This document shows, one piece after another, positions 1-6,886 of a stretch of 22,730 bases of DNA. Each line of letters begins with the position of its first letter. Within the stretch, counting starts at the first letter, position 1. Source of the stretch: Pseudomonadota bacterium (lineage in GTDB: Bacteria > Pseudomonadota > Alphaproteobacteria > Rhizobiales > Xanthobacteraceae); contig JAEWJH010000074.1 of the NCBI GenBank assembly GCA_023386635.1, forward strand, positions 1 to 22,730. Reading direction: 5' to 3'. The translations under genes and the position numbers were made by a program. A model generated the notes under the pieces. That model made no database searches. It saw only the letters and a list, made by a program, of their open reading frames with translations, and had not been told where the DNA came from.

Positions 1-575
1 CGTTGCTGCGCGCTGTCCGATGACATGTCCCGCCCGAGCGCGATCTCAAGGGTGAACTGGTTGGACAGATAGTGATAACAAAGCGCGCAGAACATCAGAT
101 AGACGTTGACCGGATCGAGGTTCGGCCGAAACACGCCGTCCTTGCAGCCGCGGTCGATGACGAAGGTGAGCGTTTCGAGAAGCGGGCCGTAGAGATCGCG
201 CACGCGCTGCGATTTCTTCAGATACTTGCCCTTGTGCTTGTTCTCTTCGTTCATCAGGCGAATGATCGTCGGATCATCGCGAAAAGCCTGAAAAGTATAG
301 CGGATGAGCTGTTCGAGCGCGGCTGCCGGATCGCTGGTGCGCACCGCGAGATCGCGTTGCTGGTCGCGCATGCGCTCGTACATGCGCTCGAGCACGGCGA
401 CGAATAGCTTTTCCTTAGACTGGAAATAATAATACAGCATGTTCTTGCTGAGATTGCAGCGCGCAGCGATGCGATCGACGCGACCGCCCTCGAAACCGAG
501 GCGCGCGAATTCGTCGGTCGCCTTGGCGAGAATTTGCTCGCGCGTCCGAGCCGGATCGTTGTGTCGACGTGCCAC
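1..575 (-). CDS. TetR/AcrR-family transcriptional regulator (C-terminus cut by window edge)
   Basis: A minus-strand reading frame is open from a GTG at 573-575 to the left edge, giving about 191 residues without a stop. It begins VARRHNDPARTREQIL and carries a TetR-type N-terminal helix-turn-helix. The recognition part runs from about residue 31 (GGRVDRIAARCNLSKNMLYY) into YFQSKEKLF, which is close to the family consensus. The rest is mainly helical, as expected for a ligand-binding and dimerisation domain, and most of a usual 200-220 residue TetR protein is present. I chose the GTG start because GGGAG lies about 8 bases upstream and no in-frame ATG was seen nearby. The gene is divergent from the flavoprotein gene at 843, and a perfect palindrome sits between them, so local repression of both genes is the simplest inference. 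The ligand is unknown. Confidence 0.88.
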   Translation of the reverse strand, partial: MARRHNDPARTREQILAKATDEFARLGFEGGRVDRIAARCNLSKNMLYYYFQSKEKLFVAVLERMYERMRDQQRDLAVRTSDPAAALEQLIRYTFQAFRDDPTIIRLMNEENKHKGKYLKKSQRVRDLYGPLLETLTFVIDRGCKDGVFRPNLDPVNVYLMFCALCYHYLSNQFTLEIALGRDMSSDSAQQ

Positions 576-787
576 GACAGCATCTCCCAGCAGGATGGTC
601 CAAGGGATGGTCCAGGGACCGCTGCTCCGTGCCTCAGGCTCTGATTTATCAATCTTGGCCGGCGATAGGCAATTGCACAAAAGGCAAGCCACCCATCCAT
701 GAGGGGCACCGTGACCCGGAAGAGGCCGTTTTGCAGGAACCCGGTCCGTCCTCTTTCAAGAAGCCGATTGAATATGATTTTGCTTCC

Positions 788-809
788 ATGTTGAATAGAT
801 GTTCAACAT
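788..809. promoter_or_regulatory. Candidate TetR operator: perfect 8+8 bp inverted repeat
   Basis: The arms ATGTTGAA (788-795) and TTCAACAT (802-809) are exact reverse complements separated by 6 bases. The 22-bp site lies in the divergent region between the tetR gene and the flavoprotein gene, 33 bases before the latter's start. CATAAT at 807-812 overlaps the right arm and could be a -10 element for the flavoprotein gene, although I could not pair it with a good -35. Size and position fit a TetR-family operator. Binding by the adjacent regulator is inference. Confidence 0.65.
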
Positions 810-842
810 AATGGCCGTCACCGGCCCGGTGGGGAGCATGCG

Positions 843-2594
843 ATGAGTCCCGACACATTGTCCGATATCGCCGATGGGCAGGCTTTCGACGTCGTCGTGG
901 CCGGCGCCGGCGTAGCCGGACTGTCGGCGGCGCTGTTCGCGGCGATCGCCGGGCTGCGGCCGTTGCTGGTGGAACACACCGATCGTCTCGGCGGCACCAG
1001 CGCCTGGTCGGCCGGTAGCGCGTGGATTCCCAATACGCATCATGCGGCGGCGGTCGGTGCGGACGATAGCATCGACAAGGCGGCGCTTTATCTGCGCAAC
1101 TCTGTGGGCAACGAGTCGCCGGAATCGCTGCGCATGGCGTTCCTGCGCAACGGCGGCGCGGCGGTGGCGCAGCTCGAACAGCAATCGCATGTTCGTTTCC
1201 GGGCGCGCCCGCTGCACCCCGATTACAACAGCGATCTGCCCGGCGCGACCTTGAAGGGCCGCGTGCTGGAAGCTGTCCCGTTCGACGGCCGCCGGCTCAA
1301 GGAACTGCTCGGCCTGGTGCGCGAGCCGATCCCGGAATTCACCATCCTCGGCGGCATGATGGTGAACCAGGAGGACGTGCTCAACCTGCTCGCCGCCACG
1401 CGCTCGCCAAAGGCGCTGATGCATTCGCTGAAGATCCTGGCGCGGCATGCGCGCGACCGACTGACGTATCCTCGCGGCACGCGGCTGATGATGGGCAATG
1501 CGCTGATCGCGCGGCTGCTGCTCTCGCTGCACGAGCGCCACGTGCCGATCCTGATGCAAACGAAGGTTACTTCGATCGCCACCGAGGGTCATCGTGTGAC
1601 CGGCGTGACGCTGGACCAGAACGGCCGGACGAAAGGCGTCGCCGTGCGCGGTGGTTTGGTCGCGGCGACCGGGGGATTCAATCGCCATCCGGTGCGGCGT
1701 CAGGAAATGCTGCGCAAACCGGTGCCGGATTATTGCCCCGGCGCGCCGGGGCATACGGGGCAACTGCACGATCTGCTGCTCGATATCGGCGCCTATTACG
1801 GCACTGACGGCCGCGATACGGCGTTCTGGACGCCGGTGTCTGTGCGCCCGCGCGCCGACGGCACCACCGCAGTGTTTCCGCATTTCATTTTCGATCGCGG
1901 ACGGCCCGGGACCGTCACCGTCAACCAGGCGGGAAAACGGTTCGTGAATGAGGCGCTGTCGTATCATCCGTTTGGACAGGGGCTTTACAATGCGCACGCC
2001 CAATCCCCGGCAATCCCGGCGTTTCTGATTGCCGACGAGACAGCGCTGCGGAAATTCGGGCTTGGCATGGTGCGGCCCGGCCGGTTCGGGCGCGGCGCAT
2101 TCCTGCGCGACGGCTATTTGACGCAGGGTGATAGCATCGAGGATCTGGCGGGCAAGCTGTCGATCGATCCGGCCGCGTTGCGCGCGACGATCACCCGCTT
2201 CAACGATTTCGCGCGGCGCGGCGTCGACGAGGATTTCGGGCGCGGCAGCACCGACTATCAGCGCATTACGGCCGGCGATCCGACCCATCAGCCGAATGCC
2301 TGCCTCGCGCCGCTGGAAACACCGCCATTTTATGCGGTGCGCTTGTATCCGGGCGATATGGGCGCAGCGACGGGCTTCGTGACTGATGAAAATGCAGGCG
2401 TGCTGCATCGCGATGGAGCACGCATCGGCGGCTTGTATGCCTGCGGCAACGATATGCATTCCGTGATGGGCGGGAATTATCCGGGGCCGGGCATCACCAT
2501 CGGCCCGGCGATCGTATTCGCTTATGCGGCCGCACAGGATATTGCGCGGCATCTTGGCCGAAGCCCCGCGGCGGCTACGGATTCGGCTGGCTGA
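843..2594 (+). CDS. FAD-dependent oxidoreductase, 3-ketosteroid delta-1-dehydrogenase-like
   Basis: This 583-residue flavoprotein has an N-terminal dinucleotide-binding motif GAGVAGLSAALFA (residues 21-33), then an acidic end of the second strand (E44) and GGTSAWSAGSAW (50-61). These are typical of the fumarate reductase/KstD flavoprotein superfamily. Near the C-terminus GGNYPGPGITIGPA contains YPGPG (Y546 to G550), matching the stretch that in KstD enzymes holds the Tyr and Gly polarising the 3-keto group. The family inserts a carbon-carbon double bond next to a carbonyl and passes electrons to an acceptor. No signal peptide or membrane segment is seen, so it is probably cytoplasmic. The ATG follows a GGGGAG site. 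It is divergent from tetR and precedes the importer unit. A steroid substrate is not established; a generic FAD-binding dehydrogenase acting on another cyclic ketone or enone is equally possible. Confidence 0.85.
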   Translation: MSPDTLSDIADGQAFDVVVAGAGVAGLSAALFAAIAGLRPLLVEHTDRLGGTSAWSAGSAWIPNTHHAAAVGADDSIDKAALYLRNSVGNESPESLRMAFLRNGGAAVAQLEQQSHVRFRARPLHPDYNSDLPGATLKGRVLEAVPFDGRRLKELLGLVREPIPEFTILGGMMVNQEDVLNLLAATRSPKALMHSLKILARHARDRLTYPRGTRLMMGNALIARLLLSLHERHVPILMQTKVTSIATEGHRVTGVTLDQNGRTKGVAVRGGLVAATGGFNRHPVRRQEMLRKPVPDYCPGAPGHTGQLHDLLLDIGAYYGTDGRDTAFWTPVSVRPRADGTTAVFPHFIFDRGRPGTVTVNQAGKRFVNEALSYHPFGQGLYNAHAQSPAIPAFLIADETALRKFGLGMVRPGRFGRGAFLRDGYLTQGDSIEDLAGKLSIDPAALRATITRFNDFARRGVDEDFGRGSTDYQRITAGDPTHQPNACLAPLETPPFYAVRLYPGDMGAATGFVTDENAGVLHRDGARIGGLYACGNDMHSVMGGNYPGPGITIGPAIVFAYAAAQDIARHLGRSPAAATDSAG

Positions 2595-2674
2595 CGCCGT
2601 TAAATCACGGCAAGATCAGCGCCCCGGTCAGGCGAGGCGATGCGCCGCGCGTGCCGACGGGGCCGCTTCAGTTG

Positions 2675-2688
2675 ACTGACTAGACAGT
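2675..2688. promoter_or_regulatory. Candidate operator overlapping the -35 of the importer promoter
   Basis: The 14-bp sequence ACTGACTAGACAGT is a palindrome at 12 of 14 positions (outer ACTG/CAGT and central CTAG match). It overlaps the -35 box at 2681-2686, so a bound protein would block the promoter. The half-site differs from that of the palindrome at 788-809, which suggests a different regulator. Assignment is from symmetry and position only. Confidence 0.45.
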
Positions 2689-2709
2689 TTTGTAAGGGCG
2701 AATTATAGT
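2681..2709 (+). promoter_or_regulatory. Sigma-70-type promoter for the ABC importer/Mo hydroxylase unit
   Basis: TAGACA at 2681-2686 (5 of 6 to TTGACA) is separated by exactly 17 bases from TATAGT at 2704-2709 (5 of 6 to TATAAT). The predicted transcription start is near 2716, about 45 bases before the binding-protein ATG. The -10 box is flanked by short inverted arms (GCGA at 2698-2701, TCGC at 2709-2712), which may be incidental. Confidence 0.6.
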
Positions 2710-2760
2710 CGCTCTAAAGTCAGGGAAGAGTATCACTCACCCAGCGAAAGGGAAGGCGTC

Positions 2761-3732
2761 ATGAGGAACGGCAAGGCTCTTGCGGCACTGGTAGCCGGCG
2801 CGTTGACGGCGATGTCGATCGGCAGCGCTTCGGCGCAGGATAAGGCGACCCTGCGTCTCGATTGGACGACGCTGGGTTATCACGTTCCGTTCTATTACGG
2901 CGTGGCCAAGGGTTACTACAAAGACGCCGGCATCGACCTGAAGGTCGAGGAAGGCAAGGGCTCGAGCACGGGCGTCAATCTCGTCGCCAATCAGGCCGAC
3001 GATTTCGCCTTCGCCGATGCCACGACGGCCGCACGCCTGATCGGCGAAGGTCTGCCGGTGAAGGTGGCGATGGGCGTGTTCCAGCGCTCGACGCTGTCGA
3101 TCTTCTTCCCCAAGGGCAAACTGTCGACGCCGAAGGATCTCGTCGGCAAGAAGATCTCGTCCTGTGCCGGTGACGGCATCGCCGTCTATCTGCCGGCCTA
3201 CTACAAGGCGATCAACATCAAGCCGACCGATGCGCAGAGCGTGATGATGGATTGCTCGGTGAAATACACCGCGGTTGCGCAGGGCCAGGCCGATGCGGTC
3301 GCGACTTACGGTACCGCCGGCAAGCCGCTGATGCTCGCGGTCGGCATCAAGGAGGTCGGCAAGTTCGACTTCGCCGATTCCGGCATCGTGCTGCCGTCGC
3401 ATGGCATCATCGTGTCGCGCGAGAAGATCAAATCGAATCCGGATATGATCAAGCGGTTCGTCGCGGCCACGGCCAAGTCGTGGGAAGAGGCGATCAAGCA
3501 GCCGGATGCGGCGGTGGAGAGCGTGATCGCCGCGCGGCCGCTGCTCAAGGGCAAGGAAGGCTCGCTCAAGGACGCCTTCCTCGACTCGCAGCAGTATATC
3601 GGCGGCACCTCCGGCAAGCCGTTCGGCTGGCAGTCGCCTGACGACTGGAAAAAGGCGGTCGACACCATGGTGGAGTTCGCAGGCATGAAGCGGGTCGATC
3701 CGGCCGACGTCTTCACCAACGATTTCCGCTGA
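2761..3732 (+). CDS. ABC transporter periplasmic substrate-binding protein (NMT1/SsuA/THI5-like)
   Basis: The 323-residue product starts with a Sec signal peptide: basic MRNGK, a hydrophobic core, then a probable signal peptidase I site ASA|QD after residue 25. The mature part opens with RLDWTTLGYHVPFYYGVAKGYYKDAGIDLKV split by no gap, the hallmark of the NMT1/SsuA-like binding-protein family: a beta strand with a tryptophan, then the helix in which a ligand contacts the first lobe. Relatives bind aliphatic sulfonates, taurine, nitrate, pyrimidine precursors of thiamine or aromatic acids, so the ligand is not predictable. The ATG has an AAGGGAAGG site just upstream. It is the first gene of a plus-strand unit with its own promoter. 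A long stem-loop follows the stop, which may favour its expression over the ATPase and permease. Confidence 0.88.
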   Translation: MRNGKALAALVAGALTAMSIGSASAQDKATLRLDWTTLGYHVPFYYGVAKGYYKDAGIDLKVEEGKGSSTGVNLVANQADDFAFADATTAARLIGEGLPVKVAMGVFQRSTLSIFFPKGKLSTPKDLVGKKISSCAGDGIAVYLPAYYKAINIKPTDAQSVMMDCSVKYTAVAQGQADAVATYGTAGKPLMLAVGIKEVGKFDFADSGIVLPSHGIIVSREKIKSNPDMIKRFVAATAKSWEEAIKQPDAAVESVIAARPLLKGKEGSLKDAFLDSQQYIGGTSGKPFGWQSPDDWKKAVDTMVEFAGMKRVDPADVFTNDFR

Positions 3733-3737
3733 CTTTT

Positions 3738-3772
3738 CACGGCGACCGATGCAGCCTGTATCGGTCGCCGTG
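3738..3772 (+). other. 13-bp perfect stem-loop between binding-protein and ATPase genes
   Basis: CACGGCGACCGAT (3738-3750) and its exact reverse complement (3760-3772) enclose a 9-base loop. It begins 5 bases after the binding-protein stop codon and has no following T-tract, so it is not a full intrinsic terminator. Such hairpins after binding-protein genes commonly protect the upstream mRNA from 3' decay or attenuate downstream genes; that role here is inference. Confidence 0.7.
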
Positions 3773-3819
3773 CGACTTAATCCTTGCGACATCATATCTC
3801 GCAGAACGAGAGGGGGCGT

Positions 3820-4611
3820 ATGACCGTCCAACGTGAAAGTGCCCCCACGCCGGCGGGAACGGACAATCAGATCGAGGTCAAAGGGCTCTACAAGCAGTTT
3901 GGCGCCGGAGACGGCGTCGTCGCGCTTGAGAACGTCGATCTCACTGTTCGTCGCGGTGAGTTTGTCGCGATCCTCGGCCCGAGTGGATGCGGCAAGAGCA
4001 CGCTGCTGATGATCACCGCCGGATTGACGCCGCCGTCCCAAGGCAGCGTCGTCGTCGGTGGCAAGAAGGTGACGCGGCCGCTGACCGAGGTCGGTATCGT
4101 GTTCCAGCGCGACCTGCTGTTCGACTGGCGCACCGTGCTCGGCAACGTGATGCTGCAGGCGGATATCCGCGGGCTCGACCGCAATGCCAGCCGCGAGAAG
4201 GCGCTGCAATTGCTCGAGACCGTCGGACTGCGCGGCTTTGCCGATCGCCGGCCGTGGGAATTGTCCGGCGGTATGCGCCAGCGCGTCGCCCTCTGCCGGG
4301 CGCTGCTGCACGACGCTTCGCTGCTGCTGCTCGACGAGCCGTTCGGCGCGCTCGATGCGATCACCCGCGACCAGATCAATCTCGACCTGCAGAAAGTGTG
4401 GCTGAACACCGGCTGCACCGCGGTGATGGTGACGCACAGTATTTCAGAAGCGATCTTCCTGGCCGACCGCGTCGTCGTGATGTCGCCGCGCCCCGGCCGG
4501 ATCGCTATGGACGTGACTATCGATCTGCCGCGCCCGCGGACCGTCGAGATGCGCGACACGCCGCGGTTTGCCGCCTATCAGGCGACGCTGCGCGACGCGA
4601 TCATGCATTGA
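3820..4611 (+). CDS. ABC transporter ATP-binding protein (SsuB/TauB/NrtD type)
   Basis: This 263-residue ATPase energises the importer at the inner face of the membrane. All nucleotide-binding motifs are visible: Walker A GPSGCGKST (53-61), Q-loop Q96 in FQRD, signature LSGGMRQR (from 148), Walker B LLLLDEP (168-174), D-loop GALD and H-loop H206 in VTHS. The Q-loop neighbourhood and the PRPGRI stretch after the H-loop are typical of the sulfonate/nitrate/taurine subfamily. I chose ATG 3820 because AGAGGGGG lies just upstream; an upstream in-frame TTG at 3784 lacks such a site and would add only 12 residues. The stop is followed 13 bases later by the permease start, with GAGGAGG between them, so the two are translated from one message. 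The substrate is set by the binding protein and is unknown. Confidence 0.92.
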   Translation: MTVQRESAPTPAGTDNQIEVKGLYKQFGAGDGVVALENVDLTVRRGEFVAILGPSGCGKSTLLMITAGLTPPSQGSVVVGGKKVTRPLTEVGIVFQRDLLFDWRTVLGNVMLQADIRGLDRNASREKALQLLETVGLRGFADRRPWELSGGMRQRVALCRALLHDASLLLLDEPFGALDAITRDQINLDLQKVWLNTGCTAVMVTHSISEAIFLADRVVVMSPRPGRIAMDVTIDLPRPRTVEMRDTPRFAAYQATLRDAIMH

Positions 4612-4624
4612 GGAGGCCGGCTCC

Positions 4625-5422
4625 ATGACCAAACGTTCCCGGATGCGTCAGCTGGCCGATATCGGTTATCCGGCCATCGTGTTCATCGTCAGTGTCGTGG
4701 TCTGGGAGTTCGGCGCCCGTGCCGGCTGGTTCCCGCCTTATGTCCTGCCGGCGCCGTCGTCGATCGTCGCGCGCATCGGCGACACTGCCGATCTGATGCT
4801 GCATCATGCCGTCGTCACCAGCGCCGAAATTATCCTCGGCTTCGTGCTCGCGGTGATCATCGGCGTCGCGCTGGCCGCCCTCATCGTGTTCGTGCGTACC
4901 ATCGACAAGGCGTTTTATCCCTGGCTGGTCGTCGTTCAGGTCATCCCCAAGGTCGCGCTCGGGCCCCTGCTGGTGGTCTGGCTCGGCTTCGGCTTCCTGC
5001 CGAAAGTGCTGCTGGCGTTTCTGCTGTCGTTCTTCCCGGTCATGATCAGCGCCATGGTCGGCCTGCGCTCGATCGACAACGACTCGATGTTCCTGTTGCG
5101 CTCCATGGGTGCGGACCCGATCAAGATTTTCCGGCACCTGCAGTTGCCCTCGGCGCTGCCGGGCATCTTCGGTTCGATGAAGGTGGCGATCACGCTCGCG
5201 ACCGTCGGCGCCATCGTCGGCGAGTTCATCGGCGCCAATGAAGGGCTCGGCTACGTGCTCGTCACCGCCAATGGCGTGCTCGATACCACCCTGATCTTCG
5301 TCGCGTTGACATGGATCTCCGTGCTGGCTCTGGTGTTTTACGGTGCGATTGCCGTCATGGAGAACATGTCCGTGCACTGGCACGTCTCGCACCGGAGTCG
5401 GGTCGCGCAGACGCTGGCGTAA
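4625..5422 (+). CDS. ABC transporter permease (SsuC/TauC type)
   Basis: The 265-residue integral membrane subunit has about six hydrophobic segments, starting with IVFIVSVVVWEFGA (near residues 17-30) and including a long pair around YPWLVVVQVIPKVALGPLLV. The cytoplasmic EAA-type loop is visible as RSMGADPIKIFRHLQLPSALP, where the G and the closing LP are the conserved positions that dock on the ATPase. GEFIGANEGLGY after it is typical of sulfonate/taurine/nitrate importer permeases. The ATG at 4625 is preceded by GAGGAGG, so I prefer it to a longer in-frame start at 4568 inside the ATPase gene. Only one permease gene is present, so the transporter probably uses a homodimer. It lies 13 bases after the ATPase gene and 52 bases before the Mo-hydroxylase FAD subunit. 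Confidence 0.92.
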   Translation: MTKRSRMRQLADIGYPAIVFIVSVVVWEFGARAGWFPPYVLPAPSSIVARIGDTADLMLHHAVVTSAEIILGFVLAVIIGVALAALIVFVRTIDKAFYPWLVVVQVIPKVALGPLLVVWLGFGFLPKVLLAFLLSFFPVMISAMVGLRSIDNDSMFLLRSMGADPIKIFRHLQLPSALPGIFGSMKVAITLATVGAIVGEFIGANEGLGYVLVTANGVLDTTLIFVALTWISVLALVFYGAIAVMENMSVHWHVSHRSRVAQTLA

Positions 5423-5474
5423 AAAGGATCCGTTGCCGCGTCGTGTGCCGGCAATGTCGTAGGGATAGCGTTCG

Positions 5475-6329
5475 ATGAAGCCGGCAGTTTTCGACTATCA
5501 GGCCCCCACCACCGTCGACGAGGTGGTGGCGCTGCTGGGCCGTCACGGCGGGGATGCCCGTCTGCTGGCCGGCGGGCAAACACTGGTGCCGATGATGAAC
5601 TTCAGGTTGGCGACGCCGGCCTTCATCGTCGATCTCAACCGCGTCCCCGAGCTGGCCTATATCAAGGACGACAAGGACGTCGTGCGCATCGGCGCGATGA
5701 CGCGGCAGCGCGCTGTGGAGTTTTCCGACATCATCGCGCGTGATCTGCCAGTGCTGCACACGGCGATCCGCATGGTCGGCCATCTGCCGACCCGCTCGCG
5801 CGGCACCATCGGCGGCTCGATTGCCAATGCCGACGCGGCAGCGGAAATCCCCATGGTGCTGCAGGCGCTCGGCGGCGAGGTGAGCGTGCGCGGTCCGAAC
5901 GGCGAGCGGCGCATCGCCGCGGCCGACCTGATCGAAGACGCGATGATCACCAGTCTCGCTGAAGACGAAGTGCTGACCGAGGTGCGCTTTCCGAAAATGG
6001 CGAAGGGCGCGCGCTTCGCGGTCGAGGAGTTTTCGCGGCGGCATGGCGATTTCGCCATTGCGGCGGTCACCGTCATTCTTGAGATCGACAAGGGCGTGTG
6101 TGCGTCCGCGCGGATCGCCACGGCCGGCGTCTCGGCGTGTTCACGCCGCATCGCCGCGGCGGAAGATGTGCTGCGGGGCCGCGCCGTCGATCCGGACAGC
6201 ATCGCCGCCGCGGCGGCGGCGGCAGCCGATGCCATCGAGCCGCTCGATGACCGCAACGCGAGCGCCGACTATCGGCGGCATCTGACCAGAATTCTCACCG
6301 GCCGGGCGCTGCAGCGCGCCATGGCGTAA
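5475..6329 (+). CDS. Molybdenum hydroxylase FAD-binding (medium) subunit, CoxM/xanthine dehydrogenase family
   Basis: The 284-residue product is the flavin subunit of a three-subunit molybdenum hydroxylase. It passes electrons from the iron-sulfur subunit to an external acceptor. FAD-contact motifs are visible: AGGQTLVPMM (from 32) and TIGGSIANADAAAE (from 111), followed by a C-terminal CO dehydrogenase flavoprotein domain. Length matches the family (about 260-300). The ATG follows GTAGGGA about 9 bases upstream. It is the first of three consecutive genes in the order medium, small, large, as in cox-type operons. Together with the form II-like motif in the large subunit, this suggests a hydroxylase of an organic substrate rather than a true CO dehydrogenase. 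The C-terminal region contains an alanine-rich stretch, probably a surface helix. Confidence 0.92.
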   Translation: MKPAVFDYQAPTTVDEVVALLGRHGGDARLLAGGQTLVPMMNFRLATPAFIVDLNRVPELAYIKDDKDVVRIGAMTRQRAVEFSDIIARDLPVLHTAIRMVGHLPTRSRGTIGGSIANADAAAEIPMVLQALGGEVSVRGPNGERRIAAADLIEDAMITSLAEDEVLTEVRFPKMAKGARFAVEEFSRRHGDFAIAAVTVILEIDKGVCASARIATAGVSACSRRIAAAEDVLRGRAVDPDSIAAAAAAAADAIEPLDDRNASADYRRHLTRILTGRALQRAMA

Positions 6330-6379
6330 TTCAGCCGTCCGCGACGATCGTGTTTGTCCCGTCACGGGAAGGAAGTGCA

Positions 6380-6886
6380 ATGACGAAGCTGGTCGATATC
6401 CGCCTGACCGTGAATGGGCGGGATTATCAGGGACAGTGCGAGCCGCGCACGCTGCTCGCCGATTTCCTGCGCGATCATCTCGATCTCACCGGCACCCATG
6501 TGGGTTGCGAGCACGGCGTCTGCGGCGCCTGCACGGTGCTGTTCAACGGTGAGGCGGCGCGCTCCTGCCTGATGCTGGCGGTGCAGGCGGAGGGCGCCAC
6601 GATCACGACGATCGAAGGTCTGGCGCAGGGCGGACAATTCCACCCGGTGCAGAAGGCGTTTCACGAGAATCACGCGCTGCAATGCGGCTTCTGTACGCCC
6701 GGCATGCTGGCGGCAACCATCGATTTCCTGAACACCAACCCCTCGCCGAACGAGGAGGAGGTGCGCGAAGCCCTGTCCGCGGTGCTGTGCCGCTGCACCG
6801 GTTATCAGAACATCGTCAAGGCGGTGCTCGCCGCCGCCGCGGAGATGCGTGCGGCGCAGAATGCGGGAGCGCCGGCCCATGTCTGA
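6380..6886 (+). CDS. Molybdenum hydroxylase 2Fe-2S (small) subunit, CoxS family
   Basis: The 168-residue protein carries both iron-sulfur clusters of the hydroxylase. The N-terminal plant-ferredoxin-type cluster ligands are C43, C48, C51 (GCEHGVCGAC) and C63. The C-terminal helical domain supplies C102, C105 (QCGFC) and C137, C139 (CRC). Q101, before C102, is the residue that in relatives contacts the molybdopterin cofactor. All eight cysteines are present, so the electron path from molybdenum to FAD is intact. I chose ATG 6380, with GGGAAGGAAG upstream, over an in-frame ATG at 6350 that would add ten unconserved residues. Its 3' end overlaps the start of the large-subunit gene by 8 bases, a sign of translational coupling. 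Confidence 0.94.
   Translation: MTKLVDIRLTVNGRDYQGQCEPRTLLADFLRDHLDLTGTHVGCEHGVCGACTVLFNGEAARSCLMLAVQAEGATITTIEGLAQGGQFHPVQKAFHENHALQCGFCTPGMLAATIDFLNTNPSPNEEEVREALSAVLCRCTGYQNIVKAVLAAAAEMRAAQNAGAPAHV

Noticed and set aside
756..2552. A 598-codon minus-strand open frame opposite the flavoprotein gene
   Set aside because: The translation is Arg/His/Ala-rich without any family motif, and it lies antisense to a gene with clear motifs; it is a high-GC shadow.
2737..4437. A 566-codon minus-strand frame across the binding-protein and ATPase genes
   Set aside because: It spans two well-supported genes and an intergenic hairpin, with no recognisable domain.
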